In this document: piece by piece, positions 17,261-26,333 of the stretch
Position numbering within the stretch: position 1 is the stretch's first letter
Layout of the letters: each line of letters begins with the position of its first letter
Assembly (NCBI RefSeq): GCF_002835735.1
Contig: NZ_PISD01000049.1
Span: 17,706-81,705 of the forward strand
DNA from: Cytobacillus horneckiae
Lineage (GTDB): Bacteria; Bacillota; Bacilli; Bacillales; Cytobacillaceae
DNA: 64,000 bases
Direction of reading: 5' to 3'
Notes under the pieces: model-generated
Databases searched by the model: none
What the model was told of the DNA's origin: nothing
What the model saw: the letters and a program-made list of their open reading frames with translations, nothing else
Translations under genes and position numbers: made by a program

Positions 17261-17293
17261 AAAAAGGTAAGCATCACAGCGCTTACCTTTTTT
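17261..17293 (-). terminator. Terminator overlapping the end of the DUF3231 pseudogene
   Basis: AAAAAGGTAAGC - ATCACAGC - GCTTACCTTTTTT: a perfect 12-bp stem with A and T runs on both sides, so able to act in both directions. Confidence 0.85.
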
Positions 17294-18312
17294 ATTCATT
17301 TTGTTTCTTCTGATAGATGAGCTGTTCTTTGTCCATTGTTCCTGGCGGCTGCTCCAGCCATTCATTATCAATCATTAGATTGGCGATATCTTTAGCGTAT
17401 TGAGCAATTTCCAGAGAAAGGCGTTCATAGTTCAATATTAGATCATTCCGCTGGCTGGCAGCTGCCGCTGTTGCATAATTGCCCGTTCCCGCAGCTGCCA
17501 GCATCCCCATATGAAACATAACCAATTTATCCGAAAATACTTGAGCTGTGGAATTGGTTATCGAAGAATCGGCATTAACTGGGGATTGAATATTATTTTT
17601 TATCAGCGTATCAGAGAATACCTTTACATGCTTTTCAGCAAATTCTTTTCCCCGAAGAAGCAGCTTCTGAACTTCTTTTCTTGGTGAAGACTGCGCAAAG
17701 CTGGTAGCTAATTTAATCCCGACGATATTATTTTGAAAGTTTAAATGAAGATGGGAAATCTCAACTGCATTTAATGGACGTTTGTTTGAAAATGGGTTTA
17801 AGCCTTTAAAATAGCTTTTGCTGTCGACAAAATCCTTCTGCTTTGGATAATCAATAAAAGGCGCACGAACATAAAGTCCTTTTTACAAAAGCAATTCTGC
17901 ACTTTCAACAAATAACTCCGATGTTTTGATGAGCGTATCCTTAAAAAACTTTCTAATATCTTCTCTGCACTCAATGATAAAAACCGCTATACCCAAGCAG
18001 CCCTGCTTTAGACATATGGTTGACATAATTCAGCATAAAATGATCAGTTTACAAGCGCGGTGCATTCAAATTCACATCACTGGCAGAAAACCCTGCAGGA
18101 ACTGGTATTTTTTCCGCCTGCAAAATATCTTCAATCTTTTCTAGATGATGGTCCGAAATACTGTGCCCGATTTCAATCATCGTCTTAATATCTGCATCTT
18201 CCACCGTACTTAACAGATAACTCAATATTTGAATCGACATACTATTATTGTTGTATGAAGTCCATAAAGAGGCAATCTCAGAGGATGTTAAATCAATCCT
18301 GGATTCTTGCAT
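17292..18312 (-). pseudogene. DUF3231 (spore-coat/ferritin-like) gene, decayed
   Basis: The 5' part (18312-18049) reads SRIDLTSSEIASLWTSYNNN ... VNLNAPRL and hits a TAA. The same frame then continues for 25 residues (NYVNHMSKAGLLGYSG), after which a frameshift near 17975 leads to LSAREDIRKFFKDTLIKTSE, a second stop at about 17885 (LLL-stop-KGLYVRAPF), and an uninterrupted stretch to 17292 ending with the family C-terminus (VMFHMGMLAAAGTGNYATAA, NEWLEQPPGTMD). Pieced together it is a full two-repeat DUF3231 protein of about 335 residues. Members are common and multi-copy in bacilli. Two stops plus one shift make it non-functional. Confidence 0.85.
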
Positions 18313-18710
18313 ATTAAATCCCCAAGTTTACTTATTTTGAATTTAATATCTGTAATATGTAGTGAAATTATTCTATCCTACGGCTCTGCATGATTGACTT
18401 GGTGTCAACAACCAAACAGTCTTTTTTTTAGTACATATAAACTGTTTTTAATACAACTGTACAATCAATCGGACAGTTTTACTCTTCCGAATGAATATTT
18501 TTGTTGAAGGAGAGGCAGGCACAGTTCTTGCAAAGAAAAGACATAGAGATTAGGGAAATACTGAAGTGTGAAAAAAGGAGGGAAGTTGACTTCACATGAT
18601 TGTAAGCCCTTACATAACTCAAATCTCTGTTTTGACCATCGTATTAGCTTGTAAAATAGGAATTTATTTTTACGCGAATGGCCTAAAAAATGAATATGTG
18701 GGGGTAAAAA
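18313..18710. other. Divergent promoter region, no gene
   Basis: About 400 bp between the DUF3231 remnant and the MFS gene. Short inverted AACTGT/ACAGTT motifs occur near 18408-18480 (ACCAAACAGTC, AAACTGTTTTT, ACTGTAC, GGACAGTTTTA), which could be sites for a local regulator. A frame at 18596-18784 overlaps the MFS start and has a poorly spaced ribosome site, so I do not call it. Confidence 0.4.
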
Positions 18711-19979
18711 ATGTTGAAAAAGAATATGAAGTGGATAGTTTTAGGGGCCATTTTTATCTTAGCCATCGTCAACTATGCCGATAAGATTATTGTCGGAATC
18801 ACAGTCAATCCGATTATGGCCGATCTAAGCCTCGACTATGGACAATGGGGGATCGTGGGCAGCAGCTTTTATTGGCTGTTTTCAATTGGTGGCATTATCG
18901 GTGCCGCATACTCTGATAAGATTGGTACAGCTAAAATGCTTGCCATTATGGCGCTCATCTGGACATTTGCACAGTCGATGTCCCTATTCATTATGGGGCT
19001 TCCATTACTATTATTTAGCCGCATATTATTAGGGGCTGGCGAGGGTCCGTTTTCAGCAGTAGCAGTTAGTCATTTATCCAAATGGTTCAAGCCAGAACAG
19101 CGCGGTCTTGCCATCTCGATATTGAACTTAGGTAATAATGTTGGAAAATCGGTCACTGCACCACTGATCGTCATCTTAATGACCACATTCAATTGGCGAA
19201 TTGCTTTTTTCTTCTTTGGTATCGTCAGTTTCGTTTGGTTTTTAGCCTGGTTATGGATTGGAAGACAAAAGCCTGCTGAGGAAATCATTGAAACAAAAAC
19301 AACAGTGAATGAAATTGCAGCCACTGTAGAAAAACTTTCTTTTAAAGAATCGCTTAAGCTTTTCTTAACTGCGAAATTTATTTTCACAACGCTCGCCATC
19401 TTTTTCGGAACATCGGCTATCGCGTTTACACTATCATTTAACCCTGCCTATCTCATGAATATTAGAGGATTTAGTGCAGAAACAGCTGCAAACATTATCG
19501 CAATTGGCGGATTAACTGGTGGTCTATGCGCCGTATTGATTTCGCTGTTCTCAGACAAAGTCTTCAAAAAAACAAAGGATTTTTATCTTTCACGTATCCT
19601 ATTCACTAGTTTATGTTTAATTTTAGGAGGCTCTTCTTATATCGGATATATGTATTTCCAAGGGACGACATTATTAATTATCAGCATGATACTCATTAAT
19701 GCGTTCATGGTCGCCATGTTCTCACTTGCTCCACAAATCGTCAACTCGCTCAACCCGCAGCGACGCGGTTTAATGTACGGAACAGCGATGGGCATTGGAA
19801 GCACGGCTGGCATCATCGCCCCACTCGTATACGGCTACGTACTGGAATCATTCAGCAACAACCTGTCCGGCGGCTTCATCACCGTTGTCTTCGGCTTCGC
19901 GGCTGGCATTATTATTTGCGGAATCATGCTGTTGATCTTTGGCAGGCAAAAAGCTGGTGGGGATGCGGTTCAGGTTTGA
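18711..19979 (+). CDS. MFS transporter, anion:cation symporter (ACS)-like
   Basis: 422 residues with twelve hydrophobic segments. The first begins WIVLGAIFILAIVNYADKII; the D/N-Y-x-D-R/K-like NYADK motif in TM1 and the loop 2-3 motif GAAYSDKIGTAK are those of the ACS family (ExuT, GudP, NanT relatives), which take up organic anions such as hexuronates, sugar acids or sialate with protons. RILLGAGEGPFSAVAVSHLS matches the ACS helix-4 signature. ATG 18711 is preceded by TGGGGGTAAAAA. No catabolic genes adjoin it, so the substrate cannot be guessed. Confidence 0.88.
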   Translation: MLKKNMKWIVLGAIFILAIVNYADKIIVGITVNPIMADLSLDYGQWGIVGSSFYWLFSIGGIIGAAYSDKIGTAKMLAIMALIWTFAQSMSLFIMGLPLLLFSRILLGAGEGPFSAVAVSHLSKWFKPEQRGLAISILNLGNNVGKSVTAPLIVILMTTFNWRIAFFFFGIVSFVWFLAWLWIGRQKPAEEIIETKTTVNEIAATVEKLSFKESLKLFLTAKFIFTTLAIFFGTSAIAFTLSFNPAYLMNIRGFSAETAANIIAIGGLTGGLCAVLISLFSDKVFKKTKDFYLSRILFTSLCLILGGSSYIGYMYFQGTTLLIISMILINAFMVAMFSLAPQIVNSLNPQRRGLMYGTAMGIGSTAGIIAPLVYGYVLESFSNNLSGGFITVVFGFAAGIIICGIMLLIFGRQKAGGDAVQV

Positions 19980-20051
19980 GTTGAGTGAGGGTTTGAGGAT
20001 TTGGGTTATAGTTATTTTTATGGTATTTTAAGTACCCCTATTGGAAATAAC

Positions 20052-20091
20052 AAATGCCTCCCATCAAATGATAATCAGATGGGAGGCATTT
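20052..20091. terminator. Strong hairpin between the MFS gene and a convergent pseudogene
   Basis: AAATGCCTCCCATC - 12 nt - GATGGGAGGCATTT is a perfect 14-bp stem 70 bp after the MFS stop. T tracts are weak on both sides, but convergent position and stem strength suggest a shared terminator. Confidence 0.65.
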
Positions 20092-20167
20092 CAATATTTC
20101 CTTAGTTTAGATAATCGTTTGTTGAAAACACTTGTTAAATCTCCGATTCCAATAGATAATCAACTTT

Positions 20168-20534
20168 TTACTTTGCAACCATGTATAACAATATTTTTTC
20201 CATTTCTTCTTTTGAAAGATTATCTGCACTCATAATGATTTCATATCCTTCTTCTGGTACTTTTATTTTCATACCTTGTATATATCTATCTTCATAATAA
20301 ACGAAATTAATCTCAAAACCCTTTAACTTATATTTACCTATATAATCATATTGTAATCTTTTTTATTCACCCTCCCGATTTTCATCCATTCTCCATTGAG
20401 TTGTATGAAATCCAGCATTATCTTCATCACGGTATTGTATTTTCACCTATATTATTCTCTTCAGTAGTTACCTGTTCGCTCTTCAATTGATATCCAACTG
20501 GGACATATGGGTGGATGATTGGATAGTCTACCAT
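20168..20534 (-). pseudogene. Decayed small gene (lipoprotein-associated/DUF4367-like C-terminus)
   Basis: Start ATG at 20534 behind GAGGAGGCTCAAAAG. MVDYPIIHPYVPVGYQLKSE runs to a stop after about 37 codons; a shifted frame continues EDNAGFHTTQWRMDE, another stop, then YIGKYKLKGFEINFVYYEDR ... NLSKEEMEKILLYMVAK. The tail is a typical small beta domain ending in a helix, like DUF4367. Several lesions make it dead. It probably formed an operon with the next remnant. Confidence 0.55.
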
Positions 20535-20548
20535 CTTTTGAGCCTCCT

Positions 20549-20979
20549 CTAATGTATGGTTACAAGCTCCGTTATTCTATTTTCATATTTTTGTGCTTTC
20601 TTTTGAATCTCTTCTATTCTTTTTGTTTCTACAGCGTTTGGAATCTCTCTATTTTCTGATGCCACCTCATTCAGAATATCCGTTTGTTCTTTCACTAATC
20701 GATTGTAATCAGCAAATCCCTGTTCTGTAAGATGCCTTTCTACTAATTCAAAGTGGTGTTCAATTCCTGTTAGATTTTCTTTTTCATCAGGGAAAGTTTC
20801 TAGCAGTTCTTCCTTTGAACCAAATATTTTACCTATTAACTATCATCAGCATCTGTTATATAAGAACCTTCAGCTCTCCATGTTGTTACAATAATTAATT
20901 CTGAAGGAACCATACCAATTATCCACTTAGAATATACCTTCTTTTTCTTCTTTGTTTGCCCTTTTTGCTTGGATAACCC
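20549..20979 (-). pseudogene. Decayed helical-protein gene upstream in the same operon
   Basis: An upstream piece (KKVYSKWIIGMVPSELIIV ... ITDADDS) ends in TAA and the sequence continues in another frame with KIFGSKEELLETFPDEKENL and a long helical stretch to ITELVTIH, stopping at 20549 just before the ribosome site of the next remnant. I do not recognise the family. Its place between T7SS cassettes suggests accessory origin. Confidence 0.45.
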
Positions 20980-21156
20980 TCATCTCTACTCTAAATCCAC
21001 TCCATTTATGGAATATTTCAAGAACAGAGAACTATAGTATAGAAAAGGAAATATAGAAAAAAAGTTTCATTTGGGATTATTTTATAGTCTTTTTGTGTAA
21101 AATTTCGCTACTTTTTTATAAAATATACATAATAGAAAATTGTGGGAGAGAAGAAA

Positions 21157-21543
21157 ATGAAAGATCAGGATTACCTAATTGATCAACTTTATTCGGATAT
21201 TTCAATCATTAGTGACCAAATGCATCAAAACAGAGAAAAGTTGGCACGCCTTAAACGTTCTCATCAGAACATAACTGATAAAAAGGAAGAATTTCCCTCA
21301 AACAAAAGGCTGATTGATGAGCCTCAGTTAACTTCATCTGTTTGGGCTGGGAAGCACTCCAATAAGTTTCTTGATATCAGGAACGATATTGAAACGGCTT
21401 ATTTTAGAATCGAAAGCCATGATATTGAGAGGTTGCTTGAAAATATCGAGGAGAAGATTTCCTATTTTGAAGCGGTTAATCAAACACTTACAAATTCTAT
21501 TTCTTCAAAGCGGGAAATAATCTCGCAGTTTAGAAGCTCGTAA
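21157..21543 (+). CDS. DUF5082 / YwqH-like LXG partner protein
   Basis: About 128 residues from the ATG at 21157, which follows GTGGGAGAGAAGAAA; a GTG five codons earlier would overlap its own ribosome site. It forms a helical hairpin with SSVWAGKHSNKFLDIR at the turn (W-x-G). It is the first gene of a cassette in the order DUF5082 - DUF5344 - LXG toxin and should bind the LXG domain of that toxin for T7 export. It is clearly related in layout, but not closely in sequence, to the orphan copy at 4672. Confidence 0.82.
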   Translation: MKDQDYLIDQLYSDISIISDQMHQNREKLARLKRSHQNITDKKEEFPSNKRLIDEPQLTSSVWAGKHSNKFLDIRNDIETAYFRIESHDIERLLENIEEKISYFEAVNQTLTNSISSKREIISQFRSS

Positions 21544-21558
21544 ATATGGAGGAAACCA

Positions 21559-21828
21559 ATGTCGGAAATAAAAGTAGTAAAAAGTGAAGTAGAAGCAGTA
21601 TTTAAGGAATTAAAAAGCAAAATAGATCCCCTTGATTCGAGTAATCCTCAAATTTGCTTTTCCGAAAGCAAACTGGATTTAACTGAACAGATTAGCAATA
21701 TTGAGCAGAACTACTATCAGGTTATCGAACAATATAAGTCCTTGTTAATAAAAGTTGAACAAGATGCTTGGACCAGTATCGAAGCGCTTTTTACAGCTGA
21801 TCTGGATCTAGCTAGAAGAAGCAGATAA
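21559..21828 (+). CDS. DUF5344 / YwqI-like LXG partner protein
   Basis: 89 residues, helical, MSEIKVVKSEVEAVFKELKS behind TATGGAGGAAACCA, 15 bp after the DUF5082 gene. Same architecture as the copy at 5056 (N-terminal IKxxKxxVEA, central helix, C-terminal basic end). It is the second small partner of the LXG toxin that begins 20 bp downstream. Confidence 0.82.
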   Translation: MSEIKVVKSEVEAVFKELKSKIDPLDSSNPQICFSESKLDLTEQISNIEQNYYQVIEQYKSLLIKVEQDAWTSIEALFTADLDLARRSR

Positions 21829-21848
21829 ATAGGTAAGGAGAAGATAAG

Positions 21849-22661
21849 ATGAAAGTGCTAAAGGTTTCTGAGATTCTTCCTGAATTGGATGCTTCCATTA
21901 AGAAAAAGGATATGGAAAAAAGGCAAATCCTCGATATCCGAAACTCTCTAAACAGGATAATCGACCTGGACCATTCTCTCACAGGACAAACAGGGGTAGC
22001 GATAAAGGAGCACTTGACGGTCCTGCATATCCCTGCCATTCTTTTATTCAATCAATTTTTGGATGATTATATGCAACAGTTAAAAGCAGTTAAGAGTTCC
22101 ATTACAAGCTATGAAAACACAAATGGTTTGGTAAGACTGGATTTTATTGAATACGAAGTGAAACAGGGACTCAACCAGCTTGAAAGAATAACAGAAGATT
22201 TGCTTGAATCGATTAATAATGATTTTAATGATGTCAGTGATTTAGTTGGCGGTTCTACTGTTACAATTGCTCCGCTTTACTTTCCAATCGAACGTGCACG
22301 CAAGCATAACAAAACTGTGCTAGAAAATCTAAACGAGCTCGATTATAAAAGCATGAAAGAATTGCAGTCCTCTACAGATGCACTGCAAAGCATAGCTTCA
22401 TTTATTGGTAAAATTAAAGGCTGGTCTACTGATGGTATTGCCTTAAGTGACTCTAATGTAAAAGAGATTGAAAAGTACTTTTCCGAAACCGATGTAATTA
22501 GTAAATTGATTGATTCGGCATTGAAGCTGTCTATTGAACAGGGAGATTCGACTTTCGAAGGAAATGTTGCAGACTGGCTTGATAAAATAGGAAAAATGAA
22601 TGGGGGAATAGATGCCGCAAAAGGCTCAATAGCAGCTGCTGTTTTATTATCAAACAAATAG
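21849..22661 (+). CDS. LXG-domain T7SS toxin, N-terminal part before a frameshift
   Basis: 270 codons starting MKVLKVSEILPELDASIKKK behind TAAGGAGAAGATAAG. Residues 1 to about 210 are a full LXG domain: coiled N-terminus, the L-x-G-like DLDHSLTGQTGVAIKEHL, and LDDYMQQLKAVKSSITSYEN. The frame stops with LLSNK-TAG, but the protein clearly continues one base back in the -1 frame (QIALTKDGKGNFVIKAHPDW). So a single-base indel in the A-rich stretch around 22655 separates the export domain from the toxic end. As it stands it would yield an LXG domain without a toxin. The partner genes directly upstream are intact. Confidence 0.8.
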   Translation: MKVLKVSEILPELDASIKKKDMEKRQILDIRNSLNRIIDLDHSLTGQTGVAIKEHLTVLHIPAILLFNQFLDDYMQQLKAVKSSITSYENTNGLVRLDFIEYEVKQGLNQLERITEDLLESINNDFNDVSDLVGGSTVTIAPLYFPIERARKHNKTVLENLNELDYKSMKELQSSTDALQSIASFIGKIKGWSTDGIALSDSNVKEIEKYFSETDVISKLIDSALKLSIEQGDSTFEGNVADWLDKIGKMNGGIDAAKGSIAAAVLLSNK

Positions 22662-23434
22662 CCCTTACAAAAGACGGAAAAGGTAATTTCGTTATTAAAG
22701 CCCATCCAGATTGGCTTAAAAGCAGCAATGGAAAATACGGTTCCAGACTTGCCGATACAATCCACAATATCTTAAAAAAAGGAAATTCGAGTTCAATCGG
22801 TCACATTCAAAATTATTTTTCTAAGTTTCAAAATGCCCCAAGCAGATTGCTTCGACACTTTGTCGGCTTGAATCCGGGAGCGAATGTACAAAGTTACCTT
22901 AAGATTTTACAAGATCAGCATCCTTATCTGAAATTTTCTTTCTCTCAGGCAGAGGTATACAAACGGGGTGCACTTGACGTGAAGGCTACACTTGGCCAAC
23001 TTGCAGATGCTAAAGCGGCAAAAGCAATGGCTAGAAAAATCCCTTATGTCGGAATTCTCTTTTCACTTGGAACTAATGCTGGGGAATTTGTAAGTGATCA
23101 GAACAAGTACAAATCAGAATGGGAAAAAGGAGGCAGGGCAGCAGCTGGAATTGGTATGGATATCGGCATTGCAGGATTAACAGCAGGAGGAGCAACTTTA
23201 GGAACAATGATCTGTCCAGGCCCAGGAACCTTGATTGGTGGTGCGGTAGGGGCAACCATTGGAATTGTCGCTTCATTCCAGCTAGAAGATAAAATTAAAG
23301 ATGTTGGAGAAAAAGCAGGGAAATGGGCTGGAGAAACATATAAGGATTTATCAAAAGCCGCAGGAGATATAGCTGATGATTTATCTGACAAACTTTCCGA
23401 TGCAGGCAACTTTGTCACTGGTTTATTTAAATAG
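22662..23434 (+). pseudogene. C-terminal part of the LXG toxin with glycine-zipper segment, out of frame
   Basis: From ALTKDGKGNFVIKAHPDW to the stop at 23434 the -1 frame is open for about 257 codons (a TTG at 22847 is only an internal codon). After a linker comes a hydrophobic, glycine-rich block (AAGIGMDIGIAGLTAGGATL, then GTLIGGAVGATIGIVASFQL) and an amphipathic tail (DDLSDKLSDAGNFVTGLF). Such glycine-zipper C-termini occur in pore-forming LXG toxins such as TelE of Streptococcus gallolyticus. I therefore infer a membrane-active toxin. The neighbouring small membrane protein would suit as immunity. It is disconnected from its LXG domain by the frameshift at about 22655 unless that is a sequencing error. 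Confidence 0.65.
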
Positions 23435-23455
23435 ATGATATTGAAGGAGATTCTT

Positions 23456-24262
23456 ATGAAAAACACTGTTCCTATCAGTCTATCAACACACGAACTCGCT
23501 TTCTGCCTTGCTTTATGCGGATATGAAAGCATGGGAAGCCAGATTTTTAACAGCATGCAGTTGTCAGTTGAAAATGAAGCTGACCGTTTTATACAGGAAA
23601 CCGAGATTTCCTTAAGAAGAAAAGGGTTTTGGGATGAGGATAGAAGCACAATGCTCGTATCTGGGCTGGAGGATCTTCTTCATCTTTTGGTTCATTCTAA
23701 GAAAAAAATTCGCTCTATTAAAAGTAACCAAGTTTTGTTTATCCATATGTTAGATCAAAAAAATGTATTATTTCAAGAAATATTGGGACAATCCCACTTT
23801 TTCTCCATACAGGCTATCGAAGAAGGATTAACCAATCTACTGGAGAAACATTTAGGATTAGACAAGGAAAGCCCAAAGCCGGAGAATGGTTTTCAAACCC
23901 TACTATTTTCAGAGCAAATGTATGACGAATTACATCGACTTGACCCTTCCGTGCTGGAAAAAATGGTAAATGACCCTGCTTTAGATGTAGAACTTAGACA
24001 ATTCTTCGCTGATTTCAAGGAGAATAATCAGGAGTTTGACAATATGTCCTTTATGGAGATGGACTATATTAAGGATTACATAGAAATAAAACAAGTGAAT
24101 TTCCTACTTCCAAGTAAACACTTTATTTGGAACCTTAACTATGAAAAGATCGAACAGGAAGAAGTTTATATTATTCCGGAAAACATAAACGAGTATTGCA
24201 AAGGGTTAAACGAAGCCATTATGCATTATTTCTTCCAAGGAACAGCTCCTGCAATTAAATAG
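23456..24262 (+). CDS. EspG-like cytosolic protein, T7SS-associated (paralogue 1)
   Basis: 268 residues from the ATG at 23456, chosen because TTGAAGGAGATTCTT fits it; an in-frame ATG 21 bp earlier has none. It opens VPISLSTHELAFCLALCGYE, then has a helix pair (AIEEGLTNLLEKHLGLD) and a C-terminal beta hairpin with KHFIWNLNYEKIEQEEVYII. The order (N-terminal strand with ST-x-E-L, two helical blocks, C-terminal strands) is like the ESX chaperone EspG of actinobacteria. It is a paralogue of the protein at 24710 across its whole length. A chaperone or immunity role in the LXG cassette is inferred; there is no signal or membrane segment. Confidence 0.6.
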   Translation: MKNTVPISLSTHELAFCLALCGYESMGSQIFNSMQLSVENEADRFIQETEISLRRKGFWDEDRSTMLVSGLEDLLHLLVHSKKKIRSIKSNQVLFIHMLDQKNVLFQEILGQSHFFSIQAIEEGLTNLLEKHLGLDKESPKPENGFQTLLFSEQMYDELHRLDPSVLEKMVNDPALDVELRQFFADFKENNQEFDNMSFMEMDYIKDYIEIKQVNFLLPSKHFIWNLNYEKIEQEEVYIIPENINEYCKGLNEAIMHYFFQGTAPAIK

Positions 24263-24295
24263 GCATTTAATAATCGATTAGGAAGTGTTTTACTA

Positions 24296-24667
24296 ATGAA
24301 TAAAATAATCGGCTTACTCCTTGCAATTGGCATTTTCACCGGTATTTCCGCTATGTTGACAGGTATTGATATCCCTCTGCCAAGCTCATACATAACTGTC
24401 GTGTTCGCAAGCAATGGGGTCTTTGCCTTCTTTTCTATTTTCACCCAACGCCTCGTCATGGCTCTCTATGAAACAAATGTGTATGAAGAGCGGTCTGGAT
24501 TCCTGAATCAAGCATTCAAATATATTGCTATTTTTACATCAGGCATCAATTATCATGTCCAAAAGGTCCTAAACCGTCTGCCGCTTTTCTTTAATAAATT
24601 CCTTGCCTTTTGCTTTTTTCTTTCCTTGGTCTGGATCGGTTTTGGGATTATAGGCATTTTCAATTAA
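24296..24667 (+). CDS. Small membrane protein, candidate immunity to the pore-forming LXG toxin
   Basis: 123 residues with three predicted membrane helices: IIGLLLAIGIFTGISAMLTG, YITVVFASNGVFAFFSIFTQ and FLAFCFFLSLVWIGFGIIGI. A soluble segment lies between the second and third. It begins behind AGGAAGTGTTTTACTA, 33 bp after the first EspG-like gene. No family is recognised. Immunity proteins to pore-forming LXG toxins are small membrane proteins encoded just after the toxin, which fits the position and topology. Confidence 0.6.
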   Translation: MNKIIGLLLAIGIFTGISAMLTGIDIPLPSSYITVVFASNGVFAFFSIFTQRLVMALYETNVYEERSGFLNQAFKYIAIFTSGINYHVQKVLNRLPLFFNKFLAFCFFLSLVWIGFGIIGIFN

Positions 24668-24709
24668 CATGCAAGGATTATATCAATCATACATTTAAGG
24701 AGAGAAGAT

Positions 24710-25708
24710 ATGTCGAAGAAGGCGCAGTTAACCATTTCAACTCGGGATCTTATAGAAGCATTAGCCCAATCGGAATGCGAAATTTCAGCCCGGGAAATCG
24801 GAAAAGAAAATAAGTGGAAAAAAAGAGAGATCGATAAATTGATTAATAGTGTGGACCAAAAAAATGATAAACTGTTCAGCGGATTAGAAGAAATTATTGA
24901 CCATATTGTCCATGTAGAGCGGAAAGTACGGTTTGATAAAGGTGAAGAATATATTGCCATCTACTCAGCAGATAATCACAAAAATATCATGATTGAAAAA
25001 GTACAGAACAGTAGACATACATTTTACACACAACCATTAGCTGAAGGCTTTATTCAAATACTTTGTGGATTTTATGGATATGCATCTTTGGAAAAGGTGG
25101 ATCCAGTGAAAATGAATCTTCAAATTGACAGAGAAACCTATGATCTCATACATACCGTTGCGCCGGAAGGCCTTGATAAAATGATAGTCGATGAAAAGTT
25201 TGAACCGCAAATCCGTACATATCTGCAAGACTTTCGACGGAATGGGAAGATCGAATGTAAGATAATCTATGCAAAAAACACTGGAGGCGCGGTTGATTCA
25301 GTTGTCCTCTTTGTACCTGGGAGTGAATATATTTGGTCGATTGATTATGAAAAAGTGGAGAATAATCAAATAATCGCAACAAGTAGTTCTACCGAACAGT
25401 TTTTTCAGCTAATCGAACGCAGCCTTTATGACTATCTAGGTGAATCAATACCACAAAAAAATAATTTGAACAAAAAGAAAAAAGCTGAGAGCAAAAAGAA
25501 ATTTTCCTTTCAAAGAGGCCTCTCCTTTTTTGGAAGAGGAAATGTCTTGTTATTAATCCTCCTTCTCTTCTTCTTTTTAAATAAAAACAGTTGGAGTTAT
25601 GATGGCGGCACATTTGTTTTATTATTTGCTGTGCAAACAGAACTGGTTATCTTTTTCTTGTCACTTATTGCTTGTTTACCTGCTAAGAAGGAAAGGGTGC
25701 AACAATAA
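24710..25708 (+). CDS. EspG-like protein with C-terminal membrane anchor (paralogue 2)
   Basis: 332 residues. The first 240 align in order with the 23456 protein: STRDLIEALAQSE / STHELAFCLALCG; FSGLEEIIDHIVHVERKVRF / VSGLEDLLHLLVHSKKKIRS; LAEGFIQILCGF; SEYIWSIDYEKVE / KHFIWNLNYEKIE. A basic linker (NKKKKAESKKKFSFQ) leads to two membrane helices (NVLLLILLLFFFL; GTFVLLFAVQTELVIFFLSL), so this copy is membrane bound with its EspG-like part inside the cell. Behind AAGGAGAGAAGATATG. Likely an accessory that holds the effector at the membrane, or a second immunity protein; not demonstrated. Confidence 0.6.
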   Translation: MSKKAQLTISTRDLIEALAQSECEISAREIGKENKWKKREIDKLINSVDQKNDKLFSGLEEIIDHIVHVERKVRFDKGEEYIAIYSADNHKNIMIEKVQNSRHTFYTQPLAEGFIQILCGFYGYASLEKVDPVKMNLQIDRETYDLIHTVAPEGLDKMIVDEKFEPQIRTYLQDFRRNGKIECKIIYAKNTGGAVDSVVLFVPGSEYIWSIDYEKVENNQIIATSSSTEQFFQLIERSLYDYLGESIPQKNNLNKKKKAESKKKFSFQRGLSFFGRGNVLLLILLLFFFLNKNSWSYDGGTFVLLFAVQTELVIFFLSLIACLPAKKERVQQ

Positions 25709-25737
25709 ATTGTTTGCTAAAATTCATTTCTTAAACG

Positions 25738-25776
25738 AAAATCTCTAGAAATTTTTTTAGGGATTTTCTTTTTTTA
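25738..25776 (+). terminator. Terminator of the second LXG cassette
   Basis: AAAATCTCTAG - AAATTTTTT - TAGGGATTTT with a following CTTTTTTTA run, 30 bp after the last gene of the cassette. Confidence 0.75.
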
Positions 25777-25893
25777 AAATAATTTAGAACTGACTGCCTC
25801 AATAATGCTAAAGCTCCCCCTGACAACTCAGTTTCATAGTGATCATCAAACAACGATGTATATTTTTTGCGTTTTAACTGACAACATTAAGAA

Positions 25894-25931
25894 AAGGCCT
25901 CTATCAGTTCAATAAACTGATAGAAGGCCTT
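25894..25931. repeat. Long hairpin related to the integrase-tail hairpins
   Basis: AAGGCCT-CT-ATCAGTT - CAATA - AACTGAT-AGA-AGGCCTT folds into a long stem. It shares the plan (GC..TCT-ATCAGTT..AACTGAT-AGA..GC) with the hairpins at 30944-30982 and 36230-36268, which are the 3' ends of recombinase genes. Confidence 0.55.
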
Positions 25932-26333
25932 CAACTTTAAAGATATTTTCAAGTTAGACGATTAAATAGGTCAGCATTTTTTCAAACACTGGTATCCACC
26001 AATAAATCAAAGGTTTCCAAGGCCTATTACATCATGCCCCTTTAAGATGAAAGTATGTAATACCTTTAACGCTTTGTGTAATTAGCGGTATATCAATGTT
26101 TATGCAAATAAAAGGTGTAATATCTTTAATGCAAATTTATTGTTTTTCATTCATGCCCATTCTCTACTTATTTCTAGTCAATTAATAGAAATAGAATAAC
26201 CTGTTTACTCATCCTTCTTAAACCCAATCATTATTTTAATTATGGTACGTTTAGAAGGGGAAGTTTTGATTCTAGAAAACATCAATATTACCTAAGAAGT
26301 ATCTAACTATATGATTAATCTTTTTTTACCTCA

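Larger units (their letters stand above)
25709..26333. other. Intergenic region after the LXG cassette
   Basis: Contains the cassette terminator (25738-25776), a long hairpin (25894-25931), and two near-copies of GTAATAYCTTTAAYGC about 55 bp apart (26056 and 26110). Otherwise AT-rich with no gene. The minus-strand end of the decarboxylase gene follows. Confidence 0.5.

Noticed and set aside
18596..18784. 62-codon frame before the MFS gene
   Set aside because: Ribosome site too far from the ATG and the frame overlaps the true MFS start, which has its own GGGGG site.
22640..22670. Programmed -1 frameshift in the LXG toxin
   Set aside because: The site TCA-AAC-AAA-TAG does not fit an X-XXY-YYZ slippery heptamer and no downstream stem is evident; an indel is the simpler reading.
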